From assembly GCA_009760855.2 (NCBI GenBank), contig WPIO01000004.1:10347501-10411500 (forward strand): 64,000 bases of DNA, given 5' to 3'. The DNA comes from Cristatella mucedo. Lineage: Eukaryota > Bryozoa > Phylactolaemata > Cristatellidae. Of the stretch, positions 45,121 to 56,899 are shown piece by piece (within the stretch, counting starts at the first letter, position 1; every line of letters begins with the position of its first letter). The notes below the pieces were generated by a model, which made no database searches, was not told where the DNA came from, and worked only from the letters and a program-made list of their open reading frames with translations. A program made the position numbers and the translations under genes.

Positions 45121-46570
45121 GAGCAAGGATTGGCAGAGCTATTTGGCTAGAGGAGTGGTGACTGGAGCGCTGCAGCCGCCCGCGACCTACTTTCGACGGC
45201 TCGGATGGAGAGTTGGCCTCGCCCACGGTTCGGTGGGCCGATGCGGGCGGGCCAAGTCACCGTTCAGCCGCTTCCTGGCTTAAGCATTCGTATAACGGCA
45301 GCCATGTTTACGTTTACCTACACCCAGCTACCCACCCCTGCGTCCGGTATGGGCATGCCGGAGGGCTGAGCGAGCAATGCGTTGCAATAGCAGGGCATCG
45401 AGGTACGGTCGGACATATGATGCACACTGCCAGACGTGGCCGGATGCGGCAAAGTGCTCGGTGCAAGCGGGAGCGGAGCTGGCGCTGCGCTCTACTCTGG
45501 CGTTGCGCTCTACTCTGGCGTTGCTGGCACTCGCTCGGCCGCCACGGCCGAGCTTGTTGCTCGTCGCGACGCGGGCCAGACCGGACGGCGGGGCGGAGAA
45601 CGGCTAGATTACTCGGCGCATTTAGAGACTACGAAGTGCAGACAAGTGCAAGTAAGCTTCCGATCTCGTGGCTCCGACGCAACCATCGAATGATTCTCTG
45701 GCCTAAAAATGGATCCAAAACCTTGCGTCCGAGAAATCGCACAGAACTAACCGGACAGCGAAGTTATTTCGGGGGTATAGCAGCACGCCCGCGGGTTCGT
45801 CTGGCGGCTTCGTGACGAATCGACGGGTCTCTACAGCTCGATGCGCTTCGCTCGGTCTCTAAGCCGCCTCCGTCTGCTCATCGAGCTCGAACGATCGTGC
45901 TCAGCTCGGCCCGGGTGAGAACGCGCTTGACAAGGGCCACTGCACGTGGCGCGGCCACCGATGGGATAATAGCTGAGTCAGCAAAACGGCGGTGTGCATC
46001 AGCGGAGCCATCCCGCACAGGCATCCCAGCGTGCATCCCGCTCAATCGTCACCGCAGTCAGCGAGCCTAAAGACGATCCAATTGCACTTGAGAAAGGCTA
46101 CTTCCACCGCTAGATTTCGACAGAAGTAAGCACAAGCAGCTCAATGGCCGTTTAAGAAAATATAGGCTAAAATAACTAAAGCCAGACAGTCGGCAAAGCA
46201 AGGACACTCGCCTGCCGCTGGACTCGGAGCACGTCGCGCGATGAAGAATTTGCAACTACTCGTGACAGTAAGGTCGCGGAGACTCTATTATCGGGAAGCG
46301 ACACTCGTTCCAACTGCCGGCCTTTGCTAACCTTCCACTTCCTTCGCTTTTTGCATATCCTCCTGCTCGACGCTCCCTCCTTGCCGGTCGGAGCACTCGC
46401 GCAAGCGGGCCTTGAGTTCTCAGAGGGCGCTCAATAATCAAGTGTAGTATTATTATTATCCCTAGCAGTACAGCATTTCGCAGGACAGAGCAGCGACCTC
46501 CAACACCCGCCAGATCTGACGGATGCGACTGGTCAACCAGCCAAGACATAGGCGGAGCGGACAGGCACGG
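44106..46570. other. Gene-free stretch with a short CT tract
   Basis: A CT tract of about 33 bases lies at 45086-45118. Open frames such as 44487-45161 and 45213-45815 have no domain, no paralogue and a composition set by GC content. No gene is supported. Confidence 0.4.
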
Positions 46571-46575
46571 ACGCG

Positions 46576-46760
<185 letters not shown>

Positions 46761-46764
46761 CCCT

Positions 46765-49185
46765 GGGCTGCCAGCTGACTGCACACAGGGACCCACGAGC
46801 GTGCGTCAACGACTCGCTTAAATACCAACACTACAGCAAAAGATCGCCATGCGACGGTCAGTGAAAGAAGCTTCTGCACTCAAGCCAGATCCCCGGAGAA
46901 GAACGTCTGCAGGGGCCTGCAGGCTGCCGCAGCAGACGGAAGCCGGGCGACGAATCCTCTCAAAGCTAGCTCACTACATCACTCCGTCTCCAAATTTTAA
47001 GGTCGGCTGTCGGCGACGAGGAGGAAGGAAGGACGGAGACCTGGACCGCACAACGACAGTCTGACTGACCTCTTTCGGGCGAGCGGCGCACGACGCCCCC
47101 CAGCCGAACGCCGCCGTGCGGTCGTCGGAGTCTCGATGAGGAGCTGCTTGTCGATGAAACTCGGCGAACGAGAAAGCGTTATGCGTTGCGAAAACCGAAT
47201 TCCTCGAGCCGCTGGTGCCGGGCGAGGCACCTCATCGGGCACCGGACGGTAGCCGCTGCTTCCTGGATTAGGGGAGGAACGGAATGCGTAAAATAGTAAG
47301 AGCTCTTCTGCCGTTCTTCTCCGCATCGAGGCTCCGCCTACGCACTAGCCGCGTTTCGCGAGAGTACGGTCAGCGGCTAGTCATCCTCAGTGGATAAAGA
47401 TGCATCGCGGTGTCGAAAGGAACGTGGAAGCGCGACTTCCTCGAGCTTTGTCTCTGAACTCTGCAAAGTCGACTCTGCCGTCGGGTTTCCGAAGATGAGT
47501 ATAAACGTAAAACTGAAGGAAGCAGAGGCTTCGCAATTCGACAGCAGCGGAGACTTCGCCGAAATAGCTTGTGGTTTAATGCTCTCCCAACTGCACGTAC
47601 ACGTCAACATGGGAAACACCAAAGCGGGCTCACAAGGACGTATATTCTGGCGGGCGCCAACAGCGCTCCCGAATACAGATGTCCGGTCCTCGGCGTTCGT
47701 ACCGCTGTCCCTCTGTGGACTGCAACTCGCCCTCGAAGACATTTCATAAACCCGTACAGCACATAAACCAGGGCAGCGGCATAAACTCCGCTGGGCCATA
47801 AACACAGCATCGTCATAAATTGGCCACAGCGGGAATAATATGACCATAAACGTCACCGTTCCTTACACTCATAGCACGGCAATAAATCAGTCACGTTGCC
47901 GGTAGGTCGCTCGGTGCCGTCGCCAACTGCGCCTACAGCTTCTGACGGGCGGAGGGAGCCAATGGCCGCACGCCAGCGTCGCAAGCACGCTCCGACTAGC
48001 GATCGAGGAGGAGTGGACGAATCGACTAGACGCAGCGAGTCAACTCACCCAGCGGGGCGAGGCGACTCACTGGGCCATCACTAGTGAAACTCGGCAGCAG
48101 CACGGCGAAGGAAGCGGTGCATGCAACGGTCCGCCGGAAGGGGTAGGACAGAAGGCACGGCATCAAGCTCCAAGCCGATTCGCAGCCCCTGGAGACTGTA
48201 GGACGCACCTGTGGAACCGCTTCTCGGGACGCTGGTTCCACACGATCCTTCATTGCTTGAGAGAGAGAGAGAGAGAGACGAGGTGGAGCTTACTCGGGCT
48301 CTCGCTACTTACTGCCCGCGACGTCGGACGGCTCGAACGCCAACGTCCGCAGATCGTTACAGTCACTAAGGAAGAGCTTGCGAGTGCAACCATTGAAAGT
48401 AGCTCAGCGACTCTTCATTATTTATCCTCTCCTACTTCGTCGTCAAGCGCACGAATTGGGACCCAAGAATTACGACCATATTTCCGTTGCGAACCACGCC
48501 TCCCCCCCCCCGAGCGGCGCCGGGCGCTCCGTGTGACAAAGTATGTGGCTGGCACTGACGCCCCGCTGCACCGCTCCACACCACTCAGCAACGAACCGCA
48601 CCACTCGGCGCTCCATGCGACAAAGTAGTGGCGGAACGGCTGCTCTAGCGGTACTCCGCCGCAGACAACCCGATCCCGAGGGAAAAGAGACAGACCCAGG
48701 AGGCGACGATAAAACGCTTCGCTGAGTGGACAATGCCAGTCTCAATTACCGTCTGCCGTAAGCTTCTCGTCCAGCCGAGGCCCGAGGTTCAAAACGATAG
48801 CCTTCTGCGCATGATCCTTCTAGCGATCCACCACCCACTGGGGCAGCCAAGAGCCGCCACCGCCGCACAGACAACAGCAGGCGCCATACGTTTCTTCCTG
48901 ATCATCTCTCGTTGCCGTACTGCCAGCCAAGATAGCGCCGGAAACCCCCTTCCCCTTCTAGCCGCCTGGCCGCCGATGCTCACACGGCGCTTCTGTAGCT
49001 GTTTGGCATTTCTCGGGCGTCTCGAGCTTCATTCGGCAGCCCGAGCCGGCCTTCGCGAGTGACCTTGACCTACCACCGATGGCCGCCAGATACGGCTGCG
49101 ACGACGCAAAGAAACAAGGGAAGCGAACCGACAAGCAGCTGGGGGTGTGCCGCCCATAGATACACGTGTGTGAGCGAAGATCGTT
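46765..49185. other. Gene-free stretch
   Basis: Unique sequence of moderate GC content, with a short GA run at 48258-48279. Frames at 47377-47856 (minus) and 47390-47749 (plus) overlap each other and show no domain. Confidence 0.4.
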
Positions 49186-49187
49186 CA

Positions 49188-49357
49188 TTATACTAGCTGA
49201 TTTAACAGCCTATTTTGCATTGCGACAGAAGAGCCTTTACGGCTATCACCACCGCTTGCAACGGCGATAAAGGATCACTCACCACAGGATTCGAACCCAT
49301 GACCTCGGAACCGAGGTCATGAAAATACCTTATTTAGTGTGCCATCACGGCTCATCA
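49188..49357 (-). mobile_element. SINE B, antisense, full length
   Basis: AGCTGATTTAACAGCC, GAGCCTTTACGGCTATC, CACCGCTTGCAACGGCG, CACCACAGGATTCGAACCC and the end TGTGCCATCACGGCTC are all present. It is one of the best-preserved copies. Confidence 0.8.
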
Positions 49358-49761
49358 ATGAATGTGAGTTGAATTCTAAACACTTGGCCGATACTCGAGC
49401 TCGACACGTCGATCTTACTTTCCTTCAAGGGTTTATCGATTTCCCAACTATCAGGAAATTGCGGTTAAACTAGTTTCGTCCTAAACTAGATCATTGCAAC
49501 TTGCAACGCTTCCATCCACGTTCACATCCACGGCTACGCACGAGTAAAATTGGGCGGTTTGTCGCCTGAAAGTTGCTAGAAACGTCCCTTAGCCTGCAGA
49601 CCAAATATGTTCTTTAAAATGAAATTCCCGACAGGCAGCGCATCTTTCTAGGCAATGCTGCTACTTGGCCACAACTAAATAACTTTCGGAAACTGCGACT
49701 ACGTCAGATTCCGAAAGTGACCTCACAAGCCCCCAAAATGGGCTGCATTCTCGTATTTGCC

Positions 49762-49900
49762 GAGCTGCTTTGGCCCAGTGGTTAAAGTGCTCGCCCCGAC
49801 CAAGGCCTGGACGAGGTCGTGGGCTCGAGCCCTGTGGCGTATGTGAAGCGCCTGAATAGAGATTGAGTTCTCTTGCGATATAAATGAATTATATTTATTT
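49762..49900 (+). mobile_element. SINE A
   Basis: GAGCTGCTTTGGCCCAGTGG, GGGCTCGAGCCCTGTGGC, GTGAAGCGCCTGAATAGAG and TTGAGTTCTCTTGC, with an A/T tail. Confidence 0.85.
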
Positions 49901-50124
49901 GTTTATTTATTTTTGTATTTTCGGGTACGTAAGCCACGCGAGCGACGGCACGAATTGCTTGCAACATCGCGTTGCTATGGCTTCGAGACGCCACTCCGAT
50001 CACGCTTCGCGTGATGTACATTCATTATGAGTTGTTCGACAATGTACGCAATATTTTGGTCGCGTAGCAAGTCTAAGGGTGTGACGCCTTTTTGCGGCTG
50101 AGCGTCCGAAGCCACACGAAGATG

Positions 50125-50190
50125 TTAATAACAAAAGAAGAATATTTAGCGCTTCAGGAGAACTAAACCTCTGTCCAGGCCCCTTACTTA
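50125..50190 (-). mobile_element. L2-like 3' tail fragment, antisense
   Basis: AGCGCTTCAGGAGAACTAAA and CTCTGTCCAGGCCCCTTAC are a diverged antisense copy of the L2/SINE A tail. Confidence 0.4.
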
Positions 50191-50249
50191 AGCTACAGAG
50201 GTAGAAGGTCAATTGGATAGCGATAACTTGCAAAGTACTAGCACGCATA

Positions 50250-50878
50250 AGTGCACCAAGGACAACTCTGCAGTATGGCTTGTCTGTCGTGAGAGTCGCA
50301 GTTGCCATATCAAACCGCTTCTCACCGACCTGCACTGACTCCCAGCCTAGTAACGCGTCGACTTCAAGGTTTAGTCACTCACTTTTAGGTCCCTTTATTC
50401 TTTGGCTCCTGCCTACCTATCAGATCTACTGCCCCACCAAGCCATGCATCGTACCACCCGCTTTTCGGAATCTAACTGTTTACCTATACCTCGTACAAAC
50501 CTCAAATCCTTTGCAGACCGTGCATTTAGTTCATATGCTCCCAAAGCCTGGAAGTCACTTCCGACTTGTGTCACGACATCCCCTGACTTGACCACATTTA
50601 AAAAGAAATTAAAAACAGACCTATTTATGACAGCATTTAGTAGGTCCCTGCGATTCATCCTTTATGTGCTTATGCACGTTGACACTGCATGCGGCCACTA
50701 ACCACACATGCACGCTGACCCTGTGCATGTCACCCCTAACCATGTTATTCATGTTGTTTATCAAGCATGATACCACTCACTATTCGATCGTGTTTCCTTT
50801 ACAGCAAATGTAAAGCGCCTAGAAAGAGCTTGAGTTCTCTGAGGGTGCTTTATAAAGTGTATTATTATTGTTATTAAC
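50250..50878 (+). mobile_element. L2-like LINE 3' part with ATT-repeat tail
   Basis: Frames give CHIKPLLTDLH, a diverged LAPAYLSDLLPH, then FADRAFSSYAPKAWKSLP and LTTFKKKLKTDLFMTAF, the typical C-terminus of L2 ORF2. The 3' UTR ends with TGTAAAGCGCCTAGAAAGAG, CTTGAGTTCTCTGAGGGTGC and TATTATTATTGTTATT. This is the best view of the family's 3' end. Confidence 0.8.
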
Positions 50879-50884
50879 TCACAC

Positions 50885-52075
50885 GAACGGAGCAGACGCT
50901 TTGAGGGACATGTGGATTTTTAGCATCTTTTAAACTGCCGTCAAGGCAGGGGATATCGTGAAGTCAGTAACGAGTGAACTCCACGCTTTGGGAGCAAACG
51001 AACTGAAGGTGCACTCTCCACAAAGGGTTTGAGGCTCGTTGGAGGCTCAGCCAAACGATTAGAGCTAGAGAGAAGGATCGGGTGGTACGATGCAAAGCCT
51101 GACTGGGAAGTCAGTGAGATACATGGGCCAGAACAAGAGAATGAAGGGACCCAAAAGTAAGAAATGGAACCTTAAAGTCGATACAATGTTGTATAGAGAG
51201 CCATTTACAATCGGTAAAGAGTGGTGTAATACGGCAGTTGCTAAGTTCACGACAGATTGACCTAGCCGCAGAGTTTGACACCAACAGTAAGCCTCCTACA
51301 GACACAAGCAGGAAGAACGCCAAGTAATGAGTTACAGTTGTCAGGACGGCATGTCGCAAATTCGAGGACTAGCTTGGCTGGTGTCCTTACCTAAAAAAAA
51401 GCCCAGATGTTTACAATATTTTGCGAAGCTGAAAGTGGCGAGACTTGACGGTGGACCTGATGTGGTCATCTAGAGAAAGTTCATTTTGAAACAGGATTCC
51501 GATGATGCAGACAGAAGAAATGCTGGCCGGCAGCCCGTGCTGCCTGGGCAGGGCTGATTTTACGGAAAGTACGGATGCCGCTGGGCTCAGGCAAGCTAGC
51601 CAATTTATAGCAGATTCTGAGCTTGCATTACATTGTTCATAGTATGAAATACAGTAGATTTGCCCATAACTAGGAAGTTGCTCCTATTCAATTTGAGAAA
51701 GTTTGCTGCCATCCGAGTGCGAATTTCAGAAACGCGTGCTTCAAGGCATTTGAGTGAGTTCGACGTGCAGGAGGACGCGTAGAGAGCGATTAAAGTAGTA
51801 TCGATACGGCTACGTGTCGTCTGCATCCATGAGAGCCCCGATTGTGCTCGGCGATTGCATCGGCTAGAGTGAGAGCTGCTGCGGCAGAAGTGAGAGTGGC
51901 GGCGGAGGCAAGAGGGAAGCGGGTGAAAAGAAGTGAACCGAGACCAGCGAGCCCCGGACGTACCCCATACTTTAAAGGCTCGCCCGATGGACCGTCGACG
52001 GCCGCCGACATCGGCGCTCTCAAATCTCCCGCTGACATAGGAACTAACCCGTTGCGTCCCAGGGCCAGCTTTGCC
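50885..52075 (-). mobile_element. L2-like LINE, antisense, tail-to-tail with the previous copy
   Basis: On the minus strand 52000-51900 gives KYGVRPGL and GSLLF (damaged GVPQGS-LGPLLF). 51826-51605 gives EIRTRMAANFLKLN. 51359-51111 gives SNSAARSICRELSN, ITPLFTDCKWLSIQ and FKVPFLTFGSLH. The C-terminal FSS-APKAW-like part lies near 51000. The ATT tail is missing or fused to that of the plus copy. Dead. Confidence 0.75.
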
Positions 52076-52689
52076 TGGCGTTGAGCGCTCGCTACATCGC
52101 TCGATACATCACTCGATACATTGCCGAACATTGCTCGATCGATCAGACGGCGTGCGCTCGACAAGGCGACAGCGGCGGCTGAGCAGTGCGAGCGCAGCGC
52201 CAGTTCGAAGATCGTGCGGGGCGGCGGCCGAGCCCAGGAGGCGAGGCGGCGAAGCTCCGGGCAAGGGACCGGTGCATTTCGAGCGAGCCGCCACCGCCTT
52301 GGCCGGGACACCTCGAGGACAGACTCTTGCGGCGGGGAGGAAAGCTCGCGCTTGGGGCGTAGAATCGATGGCTCTCGCGGGGCAGCCGGTCGGCAGCTCC
52401 TTAGCTTAGCGCGGCCCAGGCACCTAGCTAAGCTGCCACTAACGCCCGAACCGCTGCTATGGTCCGGTCGCTCATTTTCAGCGAGAAAACAAAACACTGC
52501 GCTCCCGCCGCCGTGCCCCTACTCGGCGGGAGCGCGGCGGCACGAACAATGCATCGAGCGGTCGGCGCTGAGAAGCCGCCAGCTCAGCTGCAGGCGCACT
52601 ATTCATCGGTCAGTCTGGCGCGAGCAGGCAGTTTCCAGTTTGCCGCCGTCTCGAATCGGCACCGCGACGGGCCTGGGCCTGACGCGGCG

Positions 52690-53045
52690 TCGAAGGGGAG
52701 GAGGCAGTAGGGGAGGAGGATGTAGGAGGGGAGGAAGAGGCAGGAGGAGGAGGAGGCAGGCGGGAAAGGAGGCAGGGGGAGGCAGGAGGGGGAGGAGGCA
52801 GGAGAGGGAGGATGCTGGCGGGGAGGAGGCAGGAGGGGGAGGAGGTAGGAGGGGGAGGAGGCAAGAGGGGGAGGAGGCAGGAGGGGGAGGAGGCAGGAGG
52901 GGGAGGAGGCAGGAGGGGGAGGAAAAGAGAGGAGGCAGACGGGGAAGGAGGCAGGAGGGGAGGAGGCACGAGGGTAAGGAGGCACGAGGGAGAGGAAAGG
53001 GAGGGTAAGGAGGCAGGAGGGGGAGGAGGAGGCCGGAAAAGCAGG
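52690..53045. repeat. GGA-rich minisatellite, period 16 in its core
   Basis: The core unit GGAGGCAGGAGGGGGA repeats with exact 16-bp spacing at about 52860-52925 and degenerates on both sides. The plus strand is almost free of T, which explains long Pro-rich frames on the minus strand. Confidence 0.9.
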
Positions 53046-53940
53046 GGATGAAAGCGCTCGGTCGCTGCTCGCTCCAGCGAATTAGCGCTGGCGACCGAGC
53101 TCCACGACGCCTGAGGCGAGAGCCGTGCACAGTCGTCGGTCTCGGAGCGATAGCGACGGCCCTCGAGGGCTGGCGGCACCTCGCTCGCACGGCATGCGGC
53201 TTGCCTCCGAAGCAGCTTGGCGGCGACTGGCGTCATGTCGCATCGGACTGCACTGCGTCTCGCCGCTAGCGATCGGTCGGCATGGGCAGCTCGCTGCCTC
53301 GTGTGGGCCACGCTAGCGAGCGTTGTCGCGACCCGGAGACAAGAGTTGCCACCGGCAGAGAGGGCGCTCATTGACGCCTATTGACGCAGCCCATTAAATA
53401 TTAGCGGTGTGCGCCTCGAGACTGGGCAACAGACAGGGCTGCTAGGCCGCGAGCACAATGAGCCAGTCCCTTCCGCACCGCAGCGGCCCACCAAAGGAAG
53501 AGCCAGATTTCGGGCTCCAGCCACATCGCTCTACGTCTTGCCTAGCCCGAGCGAAAGCGACCTATTCCGCGAGAGCGTGCAGGTAGCTGAGAGCTGCTAA
53601 GCGCAGTGTTAAGGAAGCCTTAAGCTTCCCGGTCTCCGGCCACGCCAGGCTTCGCTCGGTTTCGATCGGCTCGTTGCTAAGCAGACGGTAGTAGAGTAGA
53701 AATGACAAGAACGGCAGCGTACATATGGCCGAACTCAAAAACTTTGACCGGGCGAAATTCTCTACGGGCGCAGCCAGCCAGTGCCGTTTGAGGGCGGCGC
53801 GGCAGACAGACTCTCGCTCTCGATACACAAGCGGGACCTACCGCCACGCAGCCCCCCCCCCACGAATCCAGTCGGGGAGAAGATAGAGCCTTGGCGACAT
53901 CCGGTCCGAAATCGCCAATGCACGAACGATCCACGAAACA
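53046..53940. other. Gene-free GC-rich stretch
   Basis: No supported gene. Frames on both strands are short and without domains. Confidence 0.4.
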
Positions 53941-53944
53941 ATCG

Positions 53945-54575
53945 CCATAATAATAATAATAATACACTTGATAAAGCGCCCTCAGAGAATCAATCTCTTT
54001 CTAGGCACTTAACATATGCTACAAAGGAAGCATGATCGAATGGGTAGTGGTAGCATGCTCAATAAATAACAACAAGAATAACATGGTTAGGGGTGACATG
54101 CATAGGTCAGCATGCAAGTATTGTTAGTGGCAGCATGCACAGTGTCAGTACTCATAAGCACATAAAGGACGAATCACAAGGACCCACTAAATGCTGTGAT
54201 TAATAGATGCGCTTTTAGTTTGTTTTTAAATGTGACCAAGTCAAGGGATGTCGTGACGTAGGTCGGGAGTGAGTTCCAGGCTTTGGGAGCATACGAACTA
54301 AGGGCACTATCTCCAAAGAATTTAAGGTATCGGTAAACAGTTAGATTCCGAAAAGCGGGTTGTACGATGCTTAGCGTGGTAGGGGAGTAGATCCGATCGG
54401 TAGGCTGGGGCCAAAGAATGAAGGGACCTAAAAGTGAGCAGCAGAACCTTGAAGTCCATTCGCTGCTTGATTGGGAACCATCAGCCAGAAGAGGTGTGAT
54501 ATGGCACTGCGACGCTCACGACAGACAAGCCTAGCTGCAGAGTTTAGCACCAGCTGTAAACCCCTGATTGCACAG
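53945..54575 (-). mobile_element. L2-like LINE 3' part, antisense
   Basis: It begins with AATAATAATAATAAT, then GCGCCCTCAGAGAATCAATC and TTTCTAGGCACTTAACATATG, the reverse complement of the family tail. Further on, the antisense of the SYAPKAWNSLP segment is seen at about 54265-54300, and of SAARL near 54540. Confidence 0.75.
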
Positions 54576-54579
54576 GCGG

Positions 54580-54702
<123 letters not shown>

Positions 54703-55439
54703 CCTCAGAGAGCGCCTCGGCACAGCAAGCCGGAGAGCCTGCTCGTGCCTACAGCTTTGGGCATCGAGCTAGGGCGGTCGGTGTCGCAGTGCCACGACGA
54801 CGCCGACTGAACGGTCGCACACCAGGCACCGAGAAGATACGGCTGCATCGTATAGGAAGCGTCGAAGCGACCACTCCGAGCGAGAAATCGGCGGTGAAGA
54901 GACGATGAAGATGGTGTGCATGCACTGTTTCTAAGCTACTGGCCTTCCGGTTGCTCCGACAACGCGGGTCAACGACTCGGGTTAATAGCTACACCGCGAG
55001 ATGTGCAAAGTAGCGAGATACCGCACTGCATACATCAGTTTTGCTTTTGACGCCAAACAGGTTCAGACAATGGAGTCGGTTAGCGCTCAGGGTATTTCTT
55101 TTTGGGTGGGTGTTTTCCAACAACCGGAGCAGCTTAGCATCTATCGCCCGCGCCTCGCGAACGCGCCCTTCGTCGCCCGGCCGATGCTGCCCGGCCCAGT
55201 CTCTGCTCTCTGTTAGGCTTCATCCGCGAGCCTGCGAGCGCCGGAGGCACTCGCAGACGTGGCCGGAACCGTGAGACCTTCGAGTCAGCCACGCCGCGAC
55301 GGGTAACTTGCAGAGCGAAGCGAGAAAGCCAGAGAGAGGGAGAAAGGCAGACGAGGAGACAATCGCACGCACCAGCCGCACTGATGCGTAACTCGACAGG
55401 TACAGGACGAGAGAGACGGCGGCGGTAGAGAGGTGGACG

Positions 55440-55590
55440 CAGATGGAGAGATATGAAGAGAGACAGGCAGACAGACAAACCGAGATACGGAGACAGACAG
55501 AGATAGACGGAGAGAGAGAGAGAGAGAGAGAGAGCAAGAGAGAAAGAGAGCAAGAGAGAAAGAGAGCAAGAGAGAGAGGGGACAGGGAGA
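55440..55590. repeat. GA/CAGA-rich tract
   Basis: A purine-rich stretch with GACAGA units, a short pure GA run at about 55509-55533 and GAGCAAGAGAGAAA repeats. 54700-55440 and 55590-56350 hold nothing else I can name. Confidence 0.85.
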
Positions 55591-56351
55591 GACAGATATA
55601 CAGACGTATATGTATATACATCCCGCTCAGCATCGGAGGTTTTGACCGAAGCGGACTGTACGCACACTTGTTTCTGTGAATAGTGAGACACCCTAAGCAG
55701 AGAGAGCGCAAGCTCAGCCTTACAGCACGGAGTCCGACCGTGTGCTGCTGCTTGCCGCTGCATGCTGCTGCTGCCGCCGTTGCTGCTGCATCGAAGGTGC
55801 AAATCTGGCGCTGCTTAATTATCGGTCGAGCGACTTAGCCGTCAGAGCGCCGACTTACCCACAGGAGGCAGCGAACGTTGCACCTCTCCACCACCGCCCC
55901 TTACGTCGTGCGAATCACTCAAAAAGGGGCGTGTCGCTCGCTGGGATTGTCTAGTTCCGACGAAGTGGCGGCTCAGCCAATCCAGCACCCCACCCCTGCC
56001 CCGCTCTTAGATGGTGCAGTCCGCACCCCAGACGAATGCTTAGCTAGGCTAGTGTCGATCCCACGGCGTTGCTCTTTAATCAGAGGAAAAGCAACTAGCT
56101 CAAGGTCTGACGACGATTACTTTGGTCAGCTTACGGCAAGGCCAGTAATCGTTAGACCTGGACGCTGCTTTTCTTCTAATAAGTTACTGTTCTAAAGAGT
56201 TACCGGAGCTTTTAATTGGATAGTTGATAAGTGCTCATGGGGTGTGTAAAAAGCTTGTTTAAATATCTATTCTACGATGAATGTTGACTACCTTGCTTTC
56301 TACTATAATATATGCTTTTTAGGACCGCGGAGCTTGCAATTTAACCACGCC

Positions 56352-56425
56352 GCCCCCGGTCTGGCTCAGCGGCTAAGGTGCTCGCCTTTCACGACTGAGT
56401 TGTTGGGCTCGAGCCCTGTAGCAAA
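56352..56425 (+). mobile_element. SINE A head only
   Basis: CCCCGGTCTGGCTCAGCGGC, TAAGGTGCTCGCC and GGGCTCGAGCCCTGTAGC are the tRNA-like half of SINE A. The body and tail are missing. Confidence 0.55.
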
Positions 56426-56899
56426 AGCTTGACTGGGGTGTTGTCGGCTTTTTGGCAGCGCGATACACGGGCTCATACACTCAAGTTTCTGGCGGTGCAG
56501 TGTCGCGAAAAGGCATCTAGACTCTTTCAATCTTTGTCAGCACGAACTGGTCTGTCTGTCTGTCGAGTGGCCGTCAATCGGATCTGACCAAAATCTGATT
56601 TGAGCATCAAATCGGATCTGAACCGCAGAAACCGTTGCAGCTGAAGGTCGGAGCCTAGAACAGCGGTCCTCTACCTGAATCGTCCACTCCACTTCACTCG
56701 ATCCTGCAGTACTGCCGCAGTCGGCCCGCCGTTGCCGTGCGGCACAAACTGGCGGCGGCGCCCCGAGTCAAGAAGCGCCGCTTTGCCAGGCCAGGTGCAC
56801 GTGCAAAAGACGAGATGGGGACGGGCGGTAGGAAAGACCAAACGCCGACGGGACCGGCGTGGGTGGAGCGAAGAAGGATGACGGCCATTAGCTTCGTTC

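Noticed and set aside
44487-45815. Plus frames of 224 and 200 codons
   Set aside because: One ends in a CT microsatellite and the other starts without ATG. Neither shows a domain or splice context.
52121-53371. Long Pro/Ser or Gly/Arg frames over the GGA minisatellite
   Set aside because: Produced by a strand lacking T, hence few stop codons.
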